A DNA stretch of 64,000 nt from Arthrobacter sp. ISL-85 (GTDB taxonomy: Bacteria > Actinomycetota > Actinomycetes > Actinomycetales > Micrococcaceae). The position numbers were made by a program, and so were the translations under genes. A model generated the notes under the pieces. The model saw nothing but the letters and a program-made list of their open reading frames with translations. It was not told the DNA's origin and searched no databases. Shown one piece after another: positions 46,619-54,293 of this stretch (within the stretch, counting starts at the first letter, position 1; every line of letters starts with the position of its first letter). The stretch covers positions 1 to 64,000 of the forward strand of contig NZ_JAGGPQ010000018.1 in assembly GCF_018613675.1 (NCBI RefSeq), read 5' to 3'.

Positions 46619-46679
46619 GCGTATAGCGAGCCTAGCTCCGAAAGATCGCCGGTGCAATACCCGGTATGTACTGGAGGTC

Positions 46680-47663
46680 TTACATGACCAGGAGGATCTT
46701 GCCCACGTGATCGCCACTGTCAAAATACCGGTGTGCTGCACTGACCTGGTCCAGCGGGAAGGTCTTGGCGACGAGCGGCCGGATCCTGCCGTCGGCAACC
46801 AGGGGCCATACAGCGTCGCGGACTGCGGTCATGATGGCACCCTTTTCCGCCACCGGCCTGGGCCGCAGGGCGGTAGCCACCACGGCTGCACGCTTCTTCA
46901 GCAGCAGCCCCAGGTCCAGCTCGCCCTTGGCACCGCCTTGCAGCCCAATCACCACCAGGCGCCCATAGTCAGCCAGGGCGTCCAGGTTCTGCTGGAGGTA
47001 TTTGGCCCCCACCACGTCAAGGATGACATCCGCCCCCTTGCCGCCGTTCTGCCGCCGAAGGCTGTCCGGGAAGTTTTCCTCTTTGTAATTGATGGCGATG
47101 TCCGCTCCAAGGAATGCCTTGGCGGTGCCCACCTTCTCATCGGTTCCGGCTGTGGTGGCCACTTTGGCACCGAAGGCTTTGGCAAGCTGGATGGCCATGG
47201 TGCCGATCCCGCCGGTGGCTCCGTGGATAAGAACCGTTTCACCCGGCTGCAACTGCGCCGTCATGATCAGGTTCGAGTACACCGTCGCGGCCACCTCCGG
47301 CAGCGATGCGGCGGTGACCAGGTCCACACCTTCGGGCACCCGAAGCACCTGCTCGGCCGGGACCGCCACCTGCTGGGCATAGCCGCCGCCTGCCAGCAGG
47401 GCCACCACTTTGTCCCCCAGCGAGAATGGCTTGCTGACGCCTGGCCCGAAGCCGGCGATCCGGCCTGACACTTCCAGCCCGGGGACCTCGGAGGCGCCCG
47501 GCGGCGGCGGGTAGAACCCCCTGCGCTGCTGGACATCGGCCCGGTTCAGGCCGGCCGCCACCACGTCGATCAGCACTTCGCCCTGGCCGGGCACCGGGGC
47601 ATCCACGTCCCGGACTTCCAGCACTTCCGGGCCGCCCGGTTCCGATATGTAGACGGCTTTCAT
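46680..47663 (-). CDS. NAD(P)H:quinone oxidoreductase (zeta-crystallin-like MDR)
   Basis: 327 residues from ATG 47663 (GAGAGG upstream). Medium-chain dehydrogenase/reductase without zinc ligands: N-terminal MKAVYISEPGGPEVLEV, the GLNRADVQQRRG segment and nucleotide-binding IHGATGGIGTMAIQLAK. Members reduce quinones or enals with NADPH. It precedes padR on the same strand by about 120 bases. Substrate not determinable. Confidence 0.9.
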   Translation of the reverse strand: MKAVYISEPGGPEVLEVRDVDAPVPGQGEVLIDVVAAGLNRADVQQRRGFYPPPPGASEVPGLEVSGRIAGFGPGVSKPFSLGDKVVALLAGGGYAQQVAVPAEQVLRVPEGVDLVTAASLPEVAATVYSNLIMTAQLQPGETVLIHGATGGIGTMAIQLAKAFGAKVATTAGTDEKVGTAKAFLGADIAINYKEENFPDSLRRQNGGKGADVILDVVGAKYLQQNLDALADYGRLVVIGLQGGAKGELDLGLLLKKRAAVVATALRPRPVAEKGAIMTAVRDAVWPLVADGRIRPLVAKTFPLDQVSAAHRYFDSGDHVGKILLVM

Positions 47664-47771
47664 GGACCTCTCCCGTTCCTGACTAAAATCCTGGCTGCAT
47701 CCAGTGTGCACCGGGCGCTTCCCCGGGCCTGTTTTGTTGCAGGCAAGTGCCTATGAAACACTACTAGCTGA

Positions 47772-47859
47772 GGAAGGTTGTCCGAGCGGCCGAAGGAGCT
47801 GGTCTTGAAAACCAGTGTGCGGTAACCCCGTACCAAGAGTTCGAATCTCTTACCTTCCG
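47772..47859 (+). tRNA. tRNA-Ser (UGA)
   Basis: An 88-base class II tRNA with a long variable arm. Acceptor GGAAGGT pairs with ACCTTCC; the anticodon loop CTTGAAA gives TGA (codon UCA). No encoded CCA. Confidence 0.97.
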
Positions 47860-47865
47860 CAAGGG

Positions 47866-47902
47866 AACCCCTGGCAGCCGGCAACGGCAGTCAGGGGTTT
47901 TT
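47866..47902 (+). terminator. Terminator after tRNA-Ser(UGA)
   Basis: AACCCCTG and CAGGGGTT arms enclose 18 bases and are followed by a run of Ts. Confidence 0.8.
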
Positions 47903-47927
47903 GCATTGTGGATTAAGCCATATTCGG

Positions 47928-49862
47928 TTAGGCCCTGGCGAGGATGGCCGCCGCGATCTCGTCCGCATCGCGGAGGGTGCGCTGGCCGCTGCGGTAGGCG
48001 GGGCCGCCGGGCTGCACCGCCTCCGCGGCGATGGCGGTACCCCACTGCGCCGACGACAACTGTAGTCCCAGCACAAAGAGGCCCTCGGTCACGGACCCGT
48101 TGGCGGCGACCGGGCGGTACGGGTGGGGCTCCACGTCCAGGCCTGTGGACTCGATGGGAGCACCTTCCGCAGTCATCATGAGCTTGGGCCGCACCAGCCC
48201 ATCGGACAGCAACTGCTCCAGAACCGGTGAATCGTTGGCCGAGACCCGGTTGCCGGGGGCCAACGCCTCTACCATGGTCCGCGCGGTGACGGGCGGCCCC
48301 GCCACCCACGGCGAGGACGCGGTGAACAGCGCAGGCTTCCGGTGAACGCGGAATTTCGGGTCGGGCCCAACAAAGCTGACCACCCCGGCCCTTGCGAGCG
48401 CAGCGAGCTGTTCGGCACGCAGTGCGGGCGGTCCGCTGGCCAGGCCCTCAACAAACGACTCGAACCAGCCACGCAGGCCGGCAACCCATGATTCATCGGT
48501 GATGCCGCCGTCGGCCACTGCGGTCTTGAGCACCGCGCGTCCGTGGTGCAACGCCGCGATGGCCATCTTGACCGGATCATCCTCGCCCAGGCCCGAGCGG
48601 CGTGCATCGTCAAGCAGGAACTCCACCACCGCGGCGTCATGGCCCCTGCGGGACTCAAACGAACGGCCTGCCAGTGGAGCCGCGAGCCCGGGAAGGTCCA
48701 GTCGGTGCCGCGGACCTACATGGACGGCCAGGACGCTCTCAACGTTGTCCTCCCAGTTCGCGGCACTGTGCGCGTGCGGCTGCAGGGCTTCCTCCAGCGC
48801 TGCGAGGAACGCGGGAGAATCGGGCACGGCGCCGGGCTGCGAGCGCACCAGCGTTGAGTAGTAGGCCCACAGGGCGTCGCGGTGCAGCAATGGCCATAGA
48901 TCGTGATCGAAGGACGGACGGATTCCGGCCTTGGCCAACCGTTCGATGGCGGCCTCAGTGAGGTAGCGGAGCGTGATGGCGGAGGCGTAGTAACCGTCCA
49001 GGGCCGCTTTTGCGCGGTAGGGGGTTCCGCGCCGGGACGCCGCGATGATCAGGGGCTCCTGGCCGGACGCTTCGTATTCAAGCCTGTTGCCAGTGGACAC
49101 GAACTTCCCCCCGCGGCCTTCGGTGAGCTGGCCCATGGTGTCGAAGAAGTTCAGTCCCATGCCGCGGACCAGGACCGGCTCACCGGCAGGGATCCTGGTC
49201 CAGTCCACGTCCGCGGGGACGGCAGGGGGAAAGTACTGCAGGCCCAGTTGGCCGGCGGCGCCCTGGAGTTCCCTCTGTTCCGGATTCAGCCGCGAGGGGA
49301 TGTGCCCCAGGGCCAGCACCACGGAGCTGGCTCTGATGCTCGCTCCGGTGGCCAGCCCGACGTCGAACGTTCCGTCCCCCGCTGGACGCACCGACAGTGC
49401 CGACGTTTCGTGGAATTCAACCGTGACGCCGTCCGGAGCCTTGCCCAGCAACTCCTCCACGGTGCAGCGCAGGTAGCGGCCGTAGAGGGCGCGGCTGGGA
49501 AAGTCATTCGATTCCAGCACCGCCAGCTCCGCCCGTTCCCCGGCGGTGAGGGCCGGCAGCGGGTCCCGCTGGTGCCGTGCCCGCCACTGGTCGAAGGTGG
49601 TGCCGGCAATAGGCGCGGGCAGTGACGGATCCTCGGGGATCAGGGTGGGATAGAAGGACTGGGTGTTCATGAGGAACAGCCGGGACTGATCCGGCTGCCA
49701 CACGTGACCCGGGCCCACCGGGTAGGGATCCACGACGTCGATATGCAGGTGCGCTTTCCGGTCCCCGGCCGCGGCAGTGTGGGCGAGTAGCCGCTCCAGC
49801 ACGCTGGTGCCACGGGGGCCGCCGCCGATGATGACGGCCCGGTTGCTCTGCGATAATTCCAC
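47928..49862 (-). CDS. FAD/NAD(P)-binding protein (NAD_binding_9 family)
   Basis: 644 residues. The N-terminal AVIIGGGPRGTSVLERLL is the FAD-binding fingerprint; a second glycine-rich region and the SSAQWGTAIAAEAVQPGG C-terminus are typical of this uncharacterised flavoprotein family in actinobacteria. The GTG at 49862 makes the protein begin VELSQSNRAVIIGG and is supported by a TACGCT -10 element 7 bases upstream. Divergent from the peptidase gene. Substrate unknown. Confidence 0.8.
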   Translation of the reverse strand: MELSQSNRAVIIGGGPRGTSVLERLLAHTAAAGDRKAHLHIDVVDPYPVGPGHVWQPDQSRLFLMNTQSFYPTLIPEDPSLPAPIAGTTFDQWRARHQRDPLPALTAGERAELAVLESNDFPSRALYGRYLRCTVEELLGKAPDGVTVEFHETSALSVRPAGDGTFDVGLATGASIRASSVVLALGHIPSRLNPEQRELQGAAGQLGLQYFPPAVPADVDWTRIPAGEPVLVRGMGLNFFDTMGQLTEGRGGKFVSTGNRLEYEASGQEPLIIAASRRGTPYRAKAALDGYYASAITLRYLTEAAIERLAKAGIRPSFDHDLWPLLHRDALWAYYSTLVRSQPGAVPDSPAFLAALEEALQPHAHSAANWEDNVESVLAVHVGPRHRLDLPGLAAPLAGRSFESRRGHDAAVVEFLLDDARRSGLGEDDPVKMAIAALHHGRAVLKTAVADGGITDESWVAGLRGWFESFVEGLASGPPALRAEQLAALARAGVVSFVGPDPKFRVHRKPALFTASSPWVAGPPVTARTMVEALAPGNRVSANDSPVLEQLLSDGLVRPKLMMTAEGAPIESTGLDVEPHPYRPVAANGSVTEGLFVLGLQLSSAQWGTAIAAEAVQPGGPAYRSGQRTLRDADEIAAAILARA

Positions 49863-49869
49863 GCCATAC

Positions 49870-49875
49870 AGCGTA
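49870..49875 (-). promoter_or_regulatory. -10 element for the FAD gene, leaderless start
   Basis: Minus-strand TACGCT, then GTATGGC (7 bases), then GTG 49862; no Shine-Dalgarno. Confidence 0.45.
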
Positions 49876-49946
49876 CGGGCTGGAGGCGGAGTGTGCGCCG
49901 GCCGCTTGACTTGCCAGCCACGGGGGATGTTGTTTGGATGGGGCGC

Positions 49947-52220
49947 ATGACCACCACAGCAGCTGATCAAGCGTCCGTTCCCGGTCCCGGCCGGGACACG
50001 TCAGGCACAGTTTCCCGGGAAGCCGCACCGGAACCCGTCGACGAGAATGTGTGGCTGGAGGACATCTATGGCGAGGAACAGCTGGCCTGGGTCAAGGAGC
50101 AAAACTCCCGCACCGAGGACCTGCTGGAGGACGGCGGCTACACGGATCTCGAAGCCGGCATCCTGGAAGTGCTGGACTCCACGGACCGGATCGCCATGGT
50201 GGGTAAGCGCGGGGACTGGTACTACAACTTCTGGCGCGACCGGCAGAACCCCAAGGGTCTTTGGCGGCGGACCACCTGGGAGAGCTACTGCACCGATGCC
50301 CCCGAATGGGACATCCTGCTGGACGTTGACGAGCTGTCCCGCGCCGAAGGGGAAGAGTGGGTGTTCCACGGCGCCACGTTCCTGCGCCCCGCGGCGGGCG
50401 AGCCCTACCGGCTCGCGCTGCTTGCCCTCTCTCCCGACGGCGGCGACGCGAACCGCTACCGGGAGTTCGACGTCGAGGCACGCGCCTTTGTCGATCCCGC
50501 ACAGGGCGGGTTCGACCTGCCCACGGCGAAAGGCAACGTGTCCTGGCTGAACGCCGATGCGCTGCTGGTCGCCTCCACCGCGGACGGGCTGCCTAAGACA
50601 GCATCCTCCTACGCGCGGACGGCGGTGACACTCAAGCGCGGCGATTCCCTGGCAGCTGCCCCGCGCCTGTTCGAGGTGGCGGAAGAGCACATGATGGCCG
50701 TCGCTGCGCACGACTCCACGCCCGGCTTTGAGCGGACCTTCGCCGTGGACTACATAGACTTCTTCAACCGCACCAACTTCGTGCTGCGGGACGAAGCCTG
50801 GGTACAGATTGATGTGCCCACGGACGTCAACGTCAGCGCCCACCGGGAATGGCTGCTCTTCCGTCCGCAGCAGGACTGGGTCCTGGACGGCACCACCTAC
50901 CCTTCCGGGGCCCTGCTTGCCGCCAACTTCGAGGACTACCTGGCCGGCGGTCGCAGCCTCACGGTCCTGTTCACCCCCGATGCCCACACGTCCCTGCAGT
51001 CCTGGAGCTGGACCCGGAACCATCTCCTGCTCAACCTGCTCAAGGACGTCTCCTCCGAGATCCGGGTGCTGGACCCGTCCCGGCCTTCCGCCGGCGCGGA
51101 CGGCAGCTGGCCGGCCACCCTCCTGGATGCCTGCCCGCCCCTGCACGACGTGAACGCCTACGCCGTGGATGACGAGGATGAGGGGACGGCCGACGGCGGC
51201 GCAGGCGATGACTTCTGGCTCATCGCCACGGGCTTCACCACCCCCACCACCCTGATGCGGGGCACGCTGGAGCACCGTGCCCCCGAGGACCGTGCCCCGG
51301 AGGACGGCAGCGCCGGGACAGCCGGGGTGGTGAGCCGCCACGCGGTGGTCAAGACCTCGCCGTCGTTCTTTGCGGACAGTGACTATGAGGTGGAGCAGCA
51401 CTTCGCCGTGTCCGACGACGGCACCCGGGTCCCGTATTTCCAGGTAGCTCCGCGGAGCCTGGCCCTGGACGGGCAGAACCCCACCCAGCTGTCCGGCTAC
51501 GGCGGATTTGAGGTTTCGCGAACACCTGCCTACAGCGGCACCGTGGGCCGGGCGTGGCTGGAGCGGCGGACTACTTTGTCGGAGGGGAGCGACGGGAAGG
51601 CCCCGCACCCGCGCGGTGGCGTGTATGTGGTGGCGAACATCCGGGGCGGCGGCGAATACGGTCCGGCCTGGCACCGGGCAGCGCTGAAGGAAAACCGTCA
51701 CCTGGCCTATGAGGACTTCGCAGCCGTTGCCCGCGACCTCATCTCCCGCGGGGTCACCTCCCCACGGCGGCTGGGCTGCGTGGGGGGCTCCAATGGTGGA
51801 CTCCTGGTGGGGAACATGCTCACCCGGTACCCGGAACTGTTCCGGGCCGTCTCCTGCGGGGTGCCCCTGCTGGACATGCGCCGCTACACCAGGCTCTCTG
51901 CCGGGCACTCGTGGATTGCCGAGTACGGGGACCCGGACGTTCCCGAACAGTGGGAGTACATCAGGACCTTCTCGCCCTACCACCTGCTCAAGGACGCAGT
52001 GGACTATCCGGAAACGTTCATTTGGACAGCGACCTCGGACGACCGTGTGGGTCCCGTCCAGGCACGCAAGATGGCAGCCCGGATGCTGGCAATGGGCATC
52101 CCCAATGTGTGGTTCCACGAAGCACTGGAGGGCGGGCACGCCGGCGCCTCGGACAACCGGCAGGCCGCCGCGCTGCAGGCCCGCAGCCAGCACTTCCTGT
52201 GGAAAGCTTTGGCGGGCTGA
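49947..52220 (+). CDS. Prolyl oligopeptidase family serine peptidase (S9)
   Basis: 757 residues: an N-terminal beta-propeller (about 30-470) capping a C-terminal alpha/beta hydrolase. The nucleophile Ser is in GCVGGSNGGLLVG, Asp in TSDDRVGPVQ and His in GGHAGASDN. No signal peptide, so probably cytoplasmic peptide degradation. An ATG at 49938 is an alternative start; the first 20 residues are low complexity either way. An Asp/Glu-rich insert lies near residue 410. Confidence 0.92.
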   Translation: MTTTAADQASVPGPGRDTSGTVSREAAPEPVDENVWLEDIYGEEQLAWVKEQNSRTEDLLEDGGYTDLEAGILEVLDSTDRIAMVGKRGDWYYNFWRDRQNPKGLWRRTTWESYCTDAPEWDILLDVDELSRAEGEEWVFHGATFLRPAAGEPYRLALLALSPDGGDANRYREFDVEARAFVDPAQGGFDLPTAKGNVSWLNADALLVASTADGLPKTASSYARTAVTLKRGDSLAAAPRLFEVAEEHMMAVAAHDSTPGFERTFAVDYIDFFNRTNFVLRDEAWVQIDVPTDVNVSAHREWLLFRPQQDWVLDGTTYPSGALLAANFEDYLAGGRSLTVLFTPDAHTSLQSWSWTRNHLLLNLLKDVSSEIRVLDPSRPSAGADGSWPATLLDACPPLHDVNAYAVDDEDEGTADGGAGDDFWLIATGFTTPTTLMRGTLEHRAPEDRAPEDGSAGTAGVVSRHAVVKTSPSFFADSDYEVEQHFAVSDDGTRVPYFQVAPRSLALDGQNPTQLSGYGGFEVSRTPAYSGTVGRAWLERRTTLSEGSDGKAPHPRGGVYVVANIRGGGEYGPAWHRAALKENRHLAYEDFAAVARDLISRGVTSPRRLGCVGGSNGGLLVGNMLTRYPELFRAVSCGVPLLDMRRYTRLSAGHSWIAEYGDPDVPEQWEYIRTFSPYHLLKDAVDYPETFIWTATSDDRVGPVQARKMAARMLAMGIPNVWFHEALEGGHAGASDNRQAAALQARSQHFLWKALAG

Positions 52221-52225
52221 CCGCC

Positions 52226-52424
52226 ATGGCACCTGGGTTGGCGGTCCGGAGGGCCTGCGCCGGCGACGTTGAGCGGCTGGCCCAGGGGCACGTTTGCCGC
52301 CGGCAAGAGCCGGGCCATCGGCTTCTACCGGCGTTTCGGCTTCCACCCCGACGGCGCAGAGGACGTCCTGCCGGACTGGGAGGACCTGCCGGAGATTCGC
52401 ATGGTCCGCCCCGCGCAGCGGTGA
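52226..52424 (+). pseudogene. GNAT acetyltransferase remnant
   Basis: The segment begins like a GNAT N-terminus (MAPGLAVRRACAGDVERLAQ). After about 22 codons a different frame continues with a clear GNAT C-terminus (SRAIGFYRRFGFHPDG, then EIRMVRPAQR and TGA). Most of the roughly 160-residue domain, including the acetyl-CoA loop, is missing. This is a deletion remnant right behind the peptidase gene, not an active enzyme. Confidence 0.75.
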
Positions 52425-52530
52425 CCTCTGAGCATCCAGTCCCCGTCAGCCGGACTGAACGCCGTCTAAGGCACCGTTTTGCACTGCATGGCCGGTTCTG
52501 CGTATCCTTGGTGGGCTAGGAATAGCAATT

Positions 52531-52619
52531 GGAGACGTGCCAGAGCGGCCGAATGGACTTCACTGCTAATGAAGGGTCGGGGTTAAACTCGACCGGGGGT
52601 TCAAATCCCCCCGTCTCCG
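52531..52619 (+). tRNA. tRNA-Ser (GCU)
   Basis: An 89-base class II tRNA. Acceptor GGAGACG pairs with CGTCTCC; anticodon loop CTGCTAA gives GCT (codon AGC). No encoded CCA. Confidence 0.97.
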
Positions 52620-52624
52620 CGTTT

Positions 52625-52652
52625 GGCCCCGGTCCTTGGACCGGGGCCTTTT
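52625..52652 (+). terminator. Terminator after tRNA-Ser(GCU)
   Basis: An 11-bp stem (GGCCCCGGTCC) with a very tight loop is followed by TTTT. Confidence 0.85.
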
Positions 52653-52697
52653 GCGTTCCCGGGCTTTTTGCGTTCCCGGGCCTTTTGCGTTCCCGGG
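52647..52697. repeat. Three 17-bp tandem repeats fused to the tRNA terminator
   Basis: CCTTTTGCGTTCCCGGG occurs at 52647 and 52681, with a one-base variant at 52664, head to tail. The first copy starts within the terminator stem and T run, so terminator sequence has been amplified. Confidence 0.9.
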
Positions 52698-52811
52698 CGG
52701 GTGGACCAGCACTGGCCCCCGGCTGGGAGAGTGCCTCCGGCGCTCGGAACGCGCTGTCCGGCCTACGGACACCGCGGGCGTCTGCCGGTGGCGCAGTGGC
52801 AGGATTAGCGC

Positions 52812-54293
52812 ATGGCGGCACGCAACAACCCACACCAGCCGGATGGCGTCCATACGGCATGGAACCCGCGCCTGGCACTCCTGGTGGCGGCAGCGTTCTT
52901 CATGGAATTCCTGGACGGCACGGTCCTCACCACGGCCATTCCCAGCATTTCCGCGGACTTCGCCATCCCTGCCGCCGACGTCAACATCACCATGACTGCC
53001 TACCTGCTGACAGTGGCGATCGGGATCCCCCTCAGCGGCTGGCTCGCTGAACGGTTTGGTGCCAGGCGGATCTTTTGTACGGCCATCGCGGTGTTCACCC
53101 TCTCATCCCTGGCCTGCTCCCTCAGCCAGGACCTGGCCATGCTGACCTTGAGCCGCATCGCCCAGGGTGCCGGCGGCGCCATGATGGTGCCGGTGGGAAC
53201 CCTGGTGGTGCTGCGCGGCACCCCCAAGTCCGAGCTGTTGCGTGCCACCGCGTTCCTGGTGTGGCCCGGGCTCCTGGCGCCAGTACTGGCACCGCTGGTG
53301 GGCGGGGCGCTCACCACGTACCTGTCGTGGCACTGGATCTTCCTGGTGAACCTTCCGCTAGGCGTTGCCGCGTTTGCGGCGTCGCTGCGGCTGGTTCCGG
53401 CAGTGCCCGGAGATCCCGGCCGGCGGCTGGACTGGCCCGGGATGGCCCTGACCACCGTGGGGGTGGGTGCACTGGTGGCTGGCCTGGAGCTGGCAAGCAG
53501 CCGCCCGGAATTGCCCTGGGCCGGAATCAGCGCCGTGGCGGGGGTTGCGGCACTGGCCGGCGCCGTGCTCTGGATGCGGCGGACACCCCATCCGCTGTTC
53601 AACCTGCAGGTCTTCCGCACCAGGACGTTCCGGGCCATGGCCACGGGCGGATTCGTGTACCGGGTCACCATCAGTTCGGTCCCGTTCCTGCTGCCGCTGA
53701 TGTTCCAGGCCGGGTTCGGCTGGTCACCGCTGCACGCCGGCGCCCTGGTGGCAGCCGTGTTCGTCGGAAACATCGGGATTAAGCCCGCCACCACCCCGTT
53801 GATCAGGAAGTTCGGTTTCAAGGCGATGCTGGTGTTCGCCTCGCTGGCATCTGCAGTTACCTTCGCGCTCTGCTCCCTCCTGACACCGGAAACCCCGGAG
53901 GTTTTGATGGTTGTCCTGCTGGTGTGCAGCGGTGCGTTCCGCTCCATCGGCTTCTCGGCCTACGCCTCCGTCCAGTACGCGGATATTCCCCCGGCACAGC
54001 TGACGTCAGCCAACACGGTCTCGGCCACGCTGGTACAGCTGGGTACGGGTTCGGGCATAGCGGTCGCGGCCCTGCTGATCCGAACCTTTGACGGTCTCGG
54101 CTCCGCGGCCCACGATCCGGCCGGCCCTTTCCGCGGCGCGTTCCTGGCGATGGCCGTCCTGATGCTGGCAAGCACCGTGGACAGCGTCCTGCTCCCCCGG
54201 CATGCAGGGGCAGCAGTCAGCCGGCCTGAGCCAGCACCAGAGGCAGCACCGCTCCCGCCCCGGCCTGCCGAAGGGCACGCCCCGCGACCGTGA
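52812..54293 (+). CDS. MFS transporter, DHA2 (EmrB/QacA) drug exporter type
   Basis: 493 residues, about 14 membrane helices. The family signatures are FFMEFLDGTVLTTAIPSIS in helix 1 and GWLAERFGARRI in loop 2-3. It likely exports drugs or organic compounds by proton antiport. ATG 52812 follows AGGA by 7 bases. The last 77 bases overlap the convergent recQ gene, and the tail (Pro/Ala/Glu-rich) is unconserved. Confidence 0.93.
   Translation: MAARNNPHQPDGVHTAWNPRLALLVAAAFFMEFLDGTVLTTAIPSISADFAIPAADVNITMTAYLLTVAIGIPLSGWLAERFGARRIFCTAIAVFTLSSLACSLSQDLAMLTLSRIAQGAGGAMMVPVGTLVVLRGTPKSELLRATAFLVWPGLLAPVLAPLVGGALTTYLSWHWIFLVNLPLGVAAFAASLRLVPAVPGDPGRRLDWPGMALTTVGVGALVAGLELASSRPELPWAGISAVAGVAALAGAVLWMRRTPHPLFNLQVFRTRTFRAMATGGFVYRVTISSVPFLLPLMFQAGFGWSPLHAGALVAAVFVGNIGIKPATTPLIRKFGFKAMLVFASLASAVTFALCSLLTPETPEVLMVVLLVCSGAFRSIGFSAYASVQYADIPPAQLTSANTVSATLVQLGTGSGIAVAALLIRTFDGLGSAAHDPAGPFRGAFLAMAVLMLASTVDSVLLPRHAGAAVSRPEPAPEAAPLPPRPAEGHAPRP

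Noticed and set aside
50001..52346. 781-codon open frame antisense to the S9 peptidase
   Set aside because: A shadow of a well-supported peptidase with an intact Ser-Asp-His triad.
52531..52700. Integration attachment site at tRNA-Ser(GCU)
   Set aside because: No direct repeat of the tRNA 3' end elsewhere in view and no integrase; the 17-mers derive from the terminator, not the tRNA.
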